Source: Lachnospiraceae bacterium
GTDB taxonomy: Bacteria; Bacillota; Clostridia; Lachnospirales; Lachnospiraceae
Direction: 5' to 3'
Assembly (NCBI GenBank): GCA_910574715.1
Contig: CAJTCH010000021.1
Location: forward strand, 1-64,000
Length of the DNA: 64,000 bases
Each line of letters starts with the position of its first letter. Within the stretch, counting starts at the first letter, position 1. The translations under genes were made by a program, and so were the position numbers. Of the stretch, positions 1 to 7,876 are shown piece by piece. The notes under the pieces were generated by a model. It was not told the origin of the DNA, made no database searches, and saw only the letters and a list, made by a program, of their open reading frames with translations.

Positions 1-224
1 CTCTGGTTTCTGGGATCTGGAATCTGTTTTAACAGGGGTAAAAGATCTGGGAAAAAATGCCGGATTAGCTTGGCTAATTCACATGCAAGGTTCAACTGTT
101 CCAGGTGTTCCCTAACCTCTTTTCTTCTGATTTTTATTCTTGCTTCATAGTAAAACCTCCTCTCTTTTATGGTGGTGCGAAAAAATAGTTGTCTGGTTAC
201 TTCTATTATCGCGCATCTTCCCAT
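1..224 (-). pseudogene. transposase N-terminal fragment (runs off the left edge)
   Basis: The minus strand is open from an ATG at 224 to the window edge, 74 codons without a stop. The readable part contains EVREHLEQLNLACELAKLI and then FFPDLLPLLKQIPDPRNQ, which resembles the N-terminus of DDE-type transposases common in Clostridia. A good Shine-Dalgarno (AGGAGG) lies inside this frame just before another ATG, but that ATG opens a frame that stops after four codons. The original start has therefore probably been lost or frameshifted. The family call is from memory of similar proteins and is tentative, because only the first third of a transposase is visible. Confidence 0.35.
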
Positions 225-246
225 AAAATGGGAGGTTTTAAAAAAG

Positions 247-575
247 TGTTAGTCAATAACTGTGTTGGCTGGGGAACTCTTCGAATTGGCTGGTGTGTCT
301 GTGCTGCCGCGGGATGTATCGTGAGTCTTATAGGATGGAGAAAATGGGATTCATTTCGGGCGGAATGGTAAGATTGTTTGCAATGCAAAATAGGTACAAA
401 ATAGTCTGGGCAGCTCTGACGCTTAAAAAAAAATGGTGTTAGTCAATAACTGTGTTGGTAACTCTGTTTGGCGGTTTATGCAATCACTTGAACCTCTATA
501 TTTATGAATATTTTGGGTTTACCAACATCTATATATAGTGCTATAAATGTTACCAACACACTTGTTGACTAACAC
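247..575. repeat. three copies of a 23-bp repeat, two direct and one inverted
   Basis: A 23-base unit beginning GTGTTAGTCAA and ending TGTGTTGG occurs at 247-269 (+), 436-458 (+) and 553-575 (-). The first two copies are identical and the third differs at two bases. They lie next to degraded transposase and DUF6431 sequence, so they may be ends of a small non-autonomous element or copies left by rearrangement. Confidence 0.7.
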
Positions 576-610
576 CTTTTTTATTAATTTTTTTTTAAGC
601 GTCAGAGCTG
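411..610. repeat. 200-bp inverted-repeat structure cutting into the DUF6431 gene
   Basis: The left arm, from CAGCTCTGACGCTT at 411 through the 23-bp repeat to 458, is repeated in inverse orientation at 553-610. The outer 22-23 bases and the 23-bp repeats match; the right arm has about ten extra A/T bases between them. The spacer of about 95 bases holds no coding signal. The right arm forms the last codons of the DUF6431 ORF, so the duplication or inversion truncated that gene. Confidence 0.65.
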
Positions 611-965
611 TAGAGAGGTGCAGGAAATACTCTGCCAGGACACGGAGGATGAAGAACAGGCCGTAGCCGGAATAGGGGATGATGAAATCCGGGAGGATGG
701 CATGGGTATGGCCGCAGGTACAGATGAGGCGAAGGATGCAGAGGCTGTGTCGGACAGGGGCGCCATCTATGAAATCCACCAGGGAACGGTCATAATAGGC
801 ATGGATCTTGCAGCTGCCCGCTGCCCCGCAGAAGGGACAGGTCTGCAGCTGGGGGCGGAATCCAACCATGAAAGACTCAAATAGTGCTTTTGATGAAGTT
901 TTTATATGGATCAGCTTGCAAAATAGGGAGTTTTCTCTTATCATAGTATATGTCGGTAGTGCCAA
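519..965 (-). pseudogene. DUF6431-type protein, C-terminally truncated
   Basis: This minus-strand ORF of 148 residues has a zinc-ribbon-like core: CPFCGAAGSCKIHAYYDR at about residues 43-60, then ICTCGHTHAILPDFIIPY. This is the pattern I associate with DUF6431 proteins of Lachnospiraceae, which tend to occur near mobile DNA. After about residue 118 the sequence becomes low-complexity (ALTLKKKLIKKV) and enters the inverted repeat at 553-610, so the normal C-terminal part is missing. No function is established for the family. The ORF is probably a remnant. Confidence 0.55.
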
Positions 966-1016
966 AGCCTCACGAGTGGGACATGATCCCGTATATGGCA
1001 GGCACGCTGGTGTATG

Positions 1017-1063
1017 AGAGAAAGAACAAACTGTAGGAGGTTGGTGTTCTTTCTCTTTTTTTT
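1017..1063 (+). terminator. rho-independent terminator
   Basis: An 11-bp perfect stem (AGAGAAAGAAC at 1017-1027 with GTTCTTTCTCT at 1046-1056) is followed by a run of T. The open frame ahead of it (ends CTG TAG at 1037) looks like the tail of a lost gene, so this is probably the orphan terminator of that gene. Confidence 0.75.
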
Positions 1064-1180
1064 CGTTCCAAAAAAACTATATCGGAACAGGCAGGAATGG
1101 TCAAGAGGAAAATGCGCCGTTTCCTACAGCGCGCTCTGATAGACAGTATTAAGAAGATGAGATTTTAATTCGATGTTTTT

Positions 1181-1444
1181 GTGCGGGAGATAGGAACTTT
1201 AGTTTGCTGGGCGACATTTAACCCCAAAGCGGTATCGAAGCTGATGGGACATGCCAAGGAGTTGATTACGGTAGATGTATATGGAGACAATCAGAATATC
1301 ATACCAGAAGAAATACCTGAGTTGGTATCATATATGAAAGATGTAATGCCCAAGAAAAAGAAGGGCCATGGATTGAGGGAACGTGTGCTGGATACATTGA
1401 TAGAGATAGGGGAATATCTGCCGGGGATAAGGAAAAATATGTAA
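1181..1444 (+). pseudogene. tyrosine recombinase, C-terminal remnant
   Basis: The 87-residue ORF contains NPKAVSKLMGHAKELITVDV followed by YGDNQNIIPEEIPEL. This is the end of the catalytic domain of a phage-type integrase: the second catalytic His lies in LMGHA and the nucleophilic Tyr in VDVYGD. The arm-binding and core-binding domains, the catalytic Arg and the HxxR motif are absent. The first 14 codons from the GTG do not look like integrase. It is a broken copy of an integrase from a lost element, and may once have mobilised neighbouring DNA. Confidence 0.7.
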
Positions 1445-1548
1445 TATTTTTCTAATAGTAATTATCATAGAAAATATGAGTGATGATAATTGTGAGAATG
1501 TATCATAAGTAGTATACTAATATTAAGAGGAAGGAGGCAGACAGTAGA

Positions 1549-1779
1549 ATGGATAAGATTAGATTGACGAACGAGATTATTTCAAAGATTAAAAAGGAAG
1601 CATTTGAGTTGACGCATAGGCTTATGGGCGGTGATTTGAAGGCGGTGATTTTGTATGGCTCCTGTGCCAGAGGTGATTTTGCGGAGGATTCTGATGTGGA
1701 TATTGCTTTGCTTACAAGATGTAATCGCAAGGAAGGAAAAAAATATGATGATGGGCTGGATGTGATTGCAACTAAGTAA
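1549..1779 (+). pseudogene. MNT-type nucleotidyltransferase, C-terminally truncated
   Basis: The nucleotidyltransferase signature GSCARGDFAEDSDVDIAL (GS plus DxD, residues about 37-54) is intact, and an AGGAGG site precedes the ATG. The protein stops at 76 residues, just after YDDGLDVIATK, where family members normally continue for about 50-60 residues. The HEPN reading frame begins across this point in another frame. A deletion appears to have removed the end of this gene and the start of the next. Complete MNT/HEPN pairs act as toxin-antitoxin modules in which MNT modifies or neutralises the HEPN RNase. Confidence 0.65.
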
Positions 1780-2110
1780 AGTACGGTTGGACAGAGCGGT
1801 TGAACTTCTCGTGGAGGCACAGGGATTGCTGGCGAAAGAATCTTATAAATCAGCAAATAACAGAGCTTTATATGCCATTGAGAAAAGTATAAAAGCATTT
1901 TTGGCTATAGCAGGTATGGAAGTACAGACTCATAGTGGTGGTTTGAAGCAGTTTAACTATGAATTTATTTACAAAGGGAATGGAACCTTTTCGCAGGACG
2001 ATTATCAGATTGCGGCAAGAGCAGAACGGATTCGTAATGCGTCGGATTACGACGATTTTTATATAGCGAATAAAGAAGAATCACAGCAGCAAGTATCAAA
2101 TGCAGAATAG
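1766..2110 (+). pseudogene. HEPN-domain protein with damaged start
   Basis: Residues 5-100 match the HEPN proteins paired with MNT nucleotidyltransferases: VRLDRAVELLVEAQGLL, then SYKSANNRALYAIEKSIKAF, and a C-terminal ERIRNASDYDDFYIA. The ORF opens at a TTG inside the truncated nucleotidyltransferase with no Shine-Dalgarno of its own. Its proper start was probably lost in the same deletion. Translation by coupling to the upstream gene is possible, because the frames overlap by 14 bases. HEPN proteins of this type are predicted RNases. The conserved RxxxxY region is still present, so function cannot be excluded. Confidence 0.6.
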
Positions 2111-2474
2111 TTTGTCAAGAAAGTTGAAAAATTCATTCTTGATAATAAAGAATCGTAACGTAATTCATAAAATTGTTAGGCGAATTAAGTGAAGAAGGGA
2201 ATGAAATATTTTTGGAGATGATATGAGTAGGGGGATATGAAATAGAAACAGAAGCTAATGGCAGAGTGTATATGCGAATCATGTATATATGCTCTATTTT
2301 TAGTATAAAGGATTTTGATTTGAATCACCGCATGGAAGAACTAATGTTTCGGAACGTTTGTTCTAAAAATTCCCGTTTCTCTCTGTACAAATGAAGGGGC
2401 ATGTGCTATAATCAGAGTTACTTTTTGGGGTACTGAGTCCATGCTGTTTTGCCAGAATTATTTAGTCCGGGGAA
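2111..2474. other. non-coding gap with the old uvrB promoter region
   Basis: I see no gene in this AT-rich stretch. A TATAAT at 2407-2412, with a weak CTGTAC-like -35 about 18 bases upstream, lies ahead of the truncated uvrB copy and was probably the original uvrB promoter. Confidence 0.4.
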
Positions 2475-2597
2475 ATGGATTCAGTGAACAAAATTCGTCG
2501 AAACACAATTTTGGAAAAAGCTGAATATGCGGCTCGACGAATTTCGGACCAATACGCGAACTTTTTTACTATGGATTTTGGAGGTGATTTTGAGCCT

Positions 2598-2867
2598 ATG
2601 TTGTTCAAATTGCACAGTAATTACAAACCGACAGGAGACCAGCCACAGGCGATTGAAGCTTTGGTGAAAGGCTTTAAAGAAGGCAACCAATGCCAGACTT
2701 TACTAGGGGTTACGGGTTCTGGCAAGACCTTTACCATGGCGAATGTGATACAGCAGTTAGAAAAACCGACTTTGGTAATAGCGCACAATAAGACTCTTGC
2801 TGCACAATTATACGGCGAGTTCAAGGAGTTCTTCCCTGAAAACGCAGTCGAGTATTTTGTGTCCTAA
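2598..2867 (+). pseudogene. uvrB': uvrB 5' fragment (89 codons)
   Basis: From the ATG at 2598, which follows a strong GGAGGTGAT site at 2580-2588, the sequence reads as the N-terminus of Uvr[16 protein letters not shown], the Walker A GVTGSGKT, and [17 protein letters not shown]. It stops at AVEYFVS-stop exactly where UvrB normally continues [12 protein letters not shown]. The frame is open upstream to 2475, but that extension does not look like UvrB. The fragment is clearly diverged from the 5' end of the intact gene at 5727, although the proteins are very similar. It is best explained as the original gene start, cut off by an insertion just after 2866. Confidence 0.85.
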
Positions 2868-3103
2868 TTTGGGGACAGGCTGAAAACCGCATTATTTAGT
2901 GTTGTTTGGTGCTGATTATACCGTATTTTGTGGATGAAATAGAGGGATATGGACGAAATAACACTAGGCGGACGGGGGGAGTTTGTGACCTGGATTCGTG
3001 TAGTGGACCAGGTAACATAAGATAGTACAAAATAGCAGAGATAATGGTATTAGAGAAGAAATGTGGGAAGCGGAAATCGTAGCAGGCAAGGAGGCGGTCA
3101 AAC

Positions 3104-4207
3104 ATGAATCATAGTCAAAAAACAGAGGTATTAACTAATGAGGATGCAGCTGTTGAAAGACTGTGTGTCAAGACAGTTGCTTTAGTAAAGCATGCAAGAA
3201 ATATAACTGTTCAACAAGTAAATATGATACAATTGCTTACTTACTATGCTATTGGAAAATGGATTGTAGAAGTGCAGCAAAGAGGCGAATCAAGGGCAAG
3301 ATATGGCAGTCAAGTTATTAAAAGGCTATCAGAAGAAATGAAAAAGAATTTTGAAAGAGGATTCTCGGAGGATAGTTTGAAAAATGCACGGAAGTTTTAT
3401 ATGACTTATAAAGATAGAATTGACGAAACAGTGTTTAATCTTTTTGCTGTTGAAAAAAGCGAAACAGTGTTTAGCCTTTTTGAAGAGAAACCGCCCTTCA
3501 TAGTATCATGGTCACACTATTTGCAATTAATGCGAATAGAAAATGAAGATGAAAGAAGTTTCTATGAAATTGAATCAGCAAGATCCGGATGGAGCGTCCG
3601 CACTCTGCAGAGGCAATATAACTCCAGCTTTTATGAAAGATTAGCGCTTAGCCGGGATAAGGAGGCTGTTTTACAGTTAGCCAAGAAAGGTAACATTATT
3701 GCAAAACCAGAAGACATTGTAAAACAGCCAACAGTATTAGAATTTTTAGGAATGGAAGAAAAGACGAAGTATTCGGAAACAGATTTGGAAACAGCGATTA
3801 TTAATAAATTGCAGAAATTTTTGCTGGAAATGGGAAAAGGATATCTATTTGAATCCAGGCAAAAGCGTTTTACTTTTAACGAAGATAGTTATTATGTGGA
3901 TTTGGTTTTCTACAATCGCCTTCTTCGCTGTTATGTGCTGATTGACTTGAAGGTAGATAAATTGACACATCAAGATATCGGACAAATGCAGATGTATGTA
4001 AATTATTATGATCGTTATGAGAAATTGGAAGATGAAAATCCGACGATTGGTATCCTGTTATGTAAAGAGAATAATGACGCACTGGTGGAGATTACACTGC
4101 CACAAGATGCTAATATTTATGCTTCTGAGTATAAGCTGTATTTACCGGATAAGAAATTATTACAAGACAAGTTACGACAGTGGATAGAAGAGGCTGATGT
4201 AGAATAG
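3104..4207 (+). CDS. DUF1016 / YhcG-type PD-(D/E)XK nuclease
   Basis: This 367-residue protein has the two-part build of the YhcG family. An N-terminal DUF1016 region (about 20-180) contains LLTYYAIGKWIVEVQQRGES and WSHYLQLMRIENEDERSFYE. The C-terminal nuclease domain (about 210-350) has the motif YYVDLVFYNRLLRCYVLIDL followed by K, giving the catalytic Asp and the DxK pair. The length is normal. An AAGGAGG site precedes the ATG. Family members occur in variable regions and near restriction or defence genes, but their role is not settled. Codon use is AT-rich and unlike uvrA downstream, which supports transfer. It is followed after 40 bases by the ATPase gene, so the two probably form one unit. 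Confidence 0.85.
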   Translation: MNHSQKTEVLTNEDAAVERLCVKTVALVKHARNITVQQVNMIQLLTYYAIGKWIVEVQQRGESRARYGSQVIKRLSEEMKKNFERGFSEDSLKNARKFYMTYKDRIDETVFNLFAVEKSETVFSLFEEKPPFIVSWSHYLQLMRIENEDERSFYEIESARSGWSVRTLQRQYNSSFYERLALSRDKEAVLQLAKKGNIIAKPEDIVKQPTVLEFLGMEEKTKYSETDLETAIINKLQKFLLEMGKGYLFESRQKRFTFNEDSYYVDLVFYNRLLRCYVLIDLKVDKLTHQDIGQMQMYVNYYDRYEKLEDENPTIGILLCKENNDALVEITLPQDANIYASEYKLYLPDKKLLQDKLRQWIEEADVE

Positions 4208-4247
4208 AGTGGTAAAATACTTGTAGGTTTATCATTAAAGAAATGGG

Positions 4248-5706
4248 ATGTTTGTTATGTACGAAAATAAAAAAGAATTATTATCAAAATTAGAATTTGG
4301 AAATGTGGATTCCGAGTCGGAATTGGATTTAGATAGAAAATTTATTAAAACTAAAGATTTTGAACAATTTATTAATCCACAGAAATCTTTGGTTTTAGGG
4401 GCGAAAGGTTCTGGAAAAAGTGCCCTATTTCAGATGTTTTCTAAGTATGAACAAGTAGCAAAGAAACTTGCAGGACTTGATAGAAAAATAATTATAGTAA
4501 CAGGAACAGGCTTCAATGATTTGAAGGAATTACAAACAGATGATTTTAGAAAGTTATTAAGGAACGAGGAAGCTGATTTTAATAAAATATGGGAACTTTA
4601 TATAGCGGTGAAAATAGCAATTAAAATGGGTAAGGAGGGATATTACTGTGGTGAAAATTTAGTTGAATTTTATAGAAATGTAGGTATTATGGAGGATTTC
4701 AGGATTTTAAATATCCTGAAACAATTATGGAGTGTGGTTGTGGGAACTCCAATACAAGGTATAGACATTGATATAAAAGGGGTAAAAATTAAAATTGGTG
4801 GAAAATATAGTATTGATACACAGGATTTATTGGGTGACATTAATGATGTTTTAGAGCAGGAATGTTTAGATTGTTGGATTTTATTTGATAAAATTGATGA
4901 GTTGTTTTCTGACGATTATGAAAAGAGAAAGATTTGTATAGAAAGCCTTTTTAGAACGTATTTGAGTTTCGTTAATAGGTTTCCAAGAATAAAATTTAAA
5001 ATATTTTTAAGGAATGATATCTGGTCTACACTAGAATTTGTGAATAAAAGTCATTTGTCGGATAAAAGTGTAGTGCTTTCATGGGATAAAAAAAGATTTG
5101 CTGATTATGTTAATGCGTCGATGTTTAAATAATGAAATGGTGGAAGAATATGTAGTAAATGAGATAGGGTTGGAAAAGGAGGAGTTATTATTGGCTCCAA
5201 ATTTGGAAGAGACTTTTTATACTATATTTGCTCGTCAGGTGTATAAGGGGAAAAAAGAGGCAAATATGATTGATTGGCTGTTACAACGAATAACAGATGG
5301 GCTAGGGGGGAAATATCCGAGAGAATTTATCAATTTTGCTAATTATTCTAAAGAAGCACAAGAAGAAATAGAAAATTTTGAAGAAAATTGTTTGATTTCT
5401 GGCATGGCAGTGAAAAAAGCTTTTTCTAAAGTGTCTGAAGTTAAATGCGATACATATTTGAGTGAGTTTCCAAAATTAAGAAAACATTTTGATAGGTTTA
5501 AGGGAAAAGATACAGCTCGATATAGTAGAGAAGAAATATTCGTACTTATGGACGGATTGGAACCCCAAGGAGATGATATGCTTCAAGAACTTTATGAAAC
5601 AGGAATGTTAGAAGCAAAAGGGGGTAAAGCGTTTGCAGATAATTTATTTGAAATCCCTAAATTGTATAGAATGGGTTTGGGCTTAGTTCTAAGAGGAAGA
5701 CCATAG
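4248..5706 (+). pseudogene. P-loop ATPase (Sll1717-like), frameshifted in an A run
   Basis: Two overlapping ORFs (4248-5132 and 5098-5706) together form one protein of about 485 residues. The first carries the Walker A GAKGSGKSALF near residue 55 and the acidic DCWILFDKIDELF near 205. The second continues with LIMLMRRCLNNEMVEEYV. In the run of seven A at 5088-5094, removal of one A joins WDKK to DLLIMLMRR, the expected sequence, so the lesion is a one-base insertion in a homopolymer. It may be a true mutation, phase variation or a sequencing error. An ATG at 4257 is an alternative start. Similar ATPases appear in defence islands, but the function here is unknown. Confidence 0.7.
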
Positions 5707-5726
5707 TTATAGAAAGGTATAGTATC

Positions 5727-7709
5727 ATGGATCATTTTGAATTAGTATCACAATACGTCCCAACCGGCGACCAGCCCCAGGCCATTGCCGAGCTGGTCAA
5801 AGGCTTCAAGGAGGGCAACCAATTCCAGACTTTACTGGGGGTCACGGGTTCCGGCAAGACCTTTACGATGGCAAATGTCATCCAGCAATTAAATAAACCA
5901 ACGCTTGTCATAGCGCATAACAAGACATTGGCAGCCCAATTATATGGAGAATTTAAAGAATTTTTCCCGAATAATGCTGTCGAATATTTTGTGTCCTACT
6001 ACGACTACTACCAACCCGAGGCCTATGTCCCTTCCTCCGATACCTACATCGCCAAGGACTCATCCATCAACGATGAGATCGACAAGCTCCGTCACTCTGC
6101 CACAGCGGCATTGTCGGAACGCCGTGACGTGATCATCGTAGCCAGCGTATCCTGTATCTACGGTCTTGGTTCCCCCATTGATTACCAGAACATGGTAATT
6201 TCCCTGCGCCCGGGAATGATCAAGGATCGGGATGAAGTGATCAAGAAACTCATCGAGATTCAGTATGACCGCAACGAGATGGATTTTAAGCGTGGAACCT
6301 TCCGCGTCCGCGGGGATGTATTGGAAATCATCCCTGCACTTTGCGAGAGCCTTGGATACCGGATCGAATTTTTCGGAGATGAGGTAGACCGGATCACAGA
6401 GATAGATATCCTGACAGGGGAGATCAAGAATGAATTAAACCATGTCGCAATCTTCCCGGCATCCCATTATGTGGTGTCGAAGGACAGTCTGGATCAGGCG
6501 ATTAAGGAGATTGAGCTCGAATTGGAAGAGCAGATTAAGTATTTTAAAGGAGAAGGGAAGCTTTTAGAGGCTCAGAGAATTTCTGAGAGGACAAATTTTG
6601 ATATAGAGATGATGCGGGAGACAGGATTCTGTTCAGGAATTGAGAATTATTCCCGGCATCTGACTGGACTTGCGCAGGGGCAGCCGCCGCACACATTGAT
6701 CGATTATTTTCCAGATGATTTTATGATAATGATTGATGAATCTCATAAGACTGTGCCGCAGATCGGAGGAATGTATCACGGCGACCAGTCAAGGAAATCA
6801 ACGCTGGTAGAATATGGCTTCCGTCTTCCGTCGGCAAAAGACAACCGCCCCTTGAACTTTGAAGAGTTTGAAGGCAAGATAGATCAGGTGATGTTTGTCT
6901 CTGCAACCCCAGGTCCGTATGAGGAGCAGCGAGAGCTGCTGAGAGCAGAGCAGGTGATTCGGCCGACCGGGCTTTTGGATCCCGAGGTAGAGGTGCGCCC
7001 GGTGGAGGGACAGATCGACAACCTGGTCGGTGAAGTGAACAAGGAGATCAGTAAGAAGAATAAGGTTCTGATCACGACGCTTACAAAGCGGATGGCGGAG
7101 GATCTTACAGATTATATGCGCGAGGTGGGTATCCGCGTGAGGTATCTGCATTCGGATATTGATACTTTGGAACGGACGGAGATTGTTCGGGATATGCGTC
7201 TGGATGTTTTTGATGTGCTTGTGGGTATCAATCTTTTGAGAGAGGGACTGGATATTCCAGAGATCACGTTGGTAGCAATACTGGATGCGGATAAGGAAGG
7301 ATTTCTGCGTTCGGAGACTTCTCTGATTCAGACGATCGGACGTGCGGCGCGTAATGCAGAGGGGCACGTGATCATGTATGCGGATACGATCACGGATTCC
7401 ATGCGTCTTGCGATCGATGAGACGAAGCGGCGGCGCGAGGTGCAGATGCAATATAACGAGAAACACGGTATCACGCCGCAGACGATTAAGAAGAGTGTAC
7501 GAGACCTGATCGCCGTGTCGAAGAAGGTTGCCGCGGAAGAACTTCGGATGGAGAAGGATCCGGAGTCTATGAGTGAGAAGGAGCTTGAGAAGCTAATACA
7601 GGATGTCGGCAAGCAGATGAAGAAAGCGGCGGCAGAATTGAATTTCGAGGCGGCAGCGGAAATGAGAGATAAAATGGTCGAGCTGAAGAAGTTATTGAAG
7701 CCGGATTAA
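5727..7709 (+). CDS. uvrB: excinuclease ABC subunit UvrB
   Basis: This complete 660-residue UvrB is the helicase-like damage-verification subunit of nucleotide excision repair, acting with UvrA and UvrC on DNA. Walker A GVTGSGKT is at 38-45. The beta-hairpin [12 protein letters not shown] that inserts behind the lesion is near 91. The DEAD-like box is [11 protein letters not shown], the C-terminal helicase motif is [14 protein letters not shown], and the UVR domain that binds UvrC is at the end ([17 protein letters not shown]). The first 91 codons duplicate the fragment at 2598 but with many synonymous changes, and appear to have come with the insertion. uvrA follows after 167 bases. Confidence 0.97.
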   Translation: MDHFELVSQYVPTGDQPQAIAELVKGFKEGNQFQTLLGVTGSGKTFTMANVIQQLNKPTLVIAHNKTLAAQLYGEFKEFFPNNAVEYFVSYYDYYQPEAYVPSSDTYIAKDSSINDEIDKLRHSATAALSERRDVIIVASVSCIYGLGSPIDYQNMVISLRPGMIKDRDEVIKKLIEIQYDRNEMDFKRGTFRVRGDVLEIIPALCESLGYRIEFFGDEVDRITEIDILTGEIKNELNHVAIFPASHYVVSKDSLDQAIKEIELELEEQIKYFKGEGKLLEAQRISERTNFDIEMMRETGFCSGIENYSRHLTGLAQGQPPHTLIDYFPDDFMIMIDESHKTVPQIGGMYHGDQSRKSTLVEYGFRLPSAKDNRPLNFEEFEGKIDQVMFVSATPGPYEEQRELLRAEQVIRPTGLLDPEVEVRPVEGQIDNLVGEVNKEISKKNKVLITTLTKRMAEDLTDYMREVGIRVRYLHSDIDTLERTEIVRDMRLDVFDVLVGINLLREGLDIPEITLVAILDADKEGFLRSETSLIQTIGRAARNAEGHVIMYADTITDSMRLAIDETKRRREVQMQYNEKHGITPQTIKKSVRDLIAVSKKVAAEELRMEKDPESMSEKELEKLIQDVGKQMKKAAAELNFEAAAEMRDKMVELKKLLKPD

Positions 7710-7755
7710 TATATGGATTACTTGGCAACTCGATGGATTTCTAGCTTGAACTTTT

Positions 7756-7828
7756 ATCTGCAAAGCGATTAAAGAACGAAGAAATTACTTGCTTTCATCT
7801 GCAAGGCGATTAAAGAACGAAGAATTAC
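7756..7828 (+). repeat. two imperfect 33-base direct repeats between uvrB and uvrA
   Basis: ATCTGCAAAGCGATTAAAGA at 7756 and ATCTGCAAGGCGATTAAAGA at 7797, each followed by ACGAAGAA(A)TTAC, form two tandem copies with an 8-base spacer. I see no LexA-type box in them. Their role is unknown. Confidence 0.7.
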
Positions 7829-7876
7829 GGCAAAATATTTATATGAAGAATATACAGATTTCAGGAAGGATAAGTC

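Larger units (their letters stand above)
2853..5998. mobile_element. putative insertion in uvrB bounded by a 14-bp direct repeat
   Basis: TATTTTGTGTCCTA occurs at 2853-2866 (end of the uvrB fragment) and at 5985-5998 (inside intact uvrB), at the same codon position. Between them lie a DUF1016 nuclease gene, a frameshifted P-loop ATPase gene and a second, diverged 5' end of uvrB (5727-5998). The simplest reading is a 3.1-kb unit that inserted at this point and brought a replacement gene start with it, so that uvrB stayed functional. No recombinase is visible inside. Homologous recombination of foreign DNA at uvrB is an alternative. Confidence 0.55.

Noticed and set aside
189-371. 60-codon frame with cysteine- and tryptophan-rich peptide
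   Set aside because: It runs across the 23-bp repeat and lacks a ribosome site; probably chance in degraded mobile DNA.
6798-7466. 222-codon minus-strand frame inside uvrB
   Set aside because: Mirror frame of a certain gene, without family resemblance or start signal.
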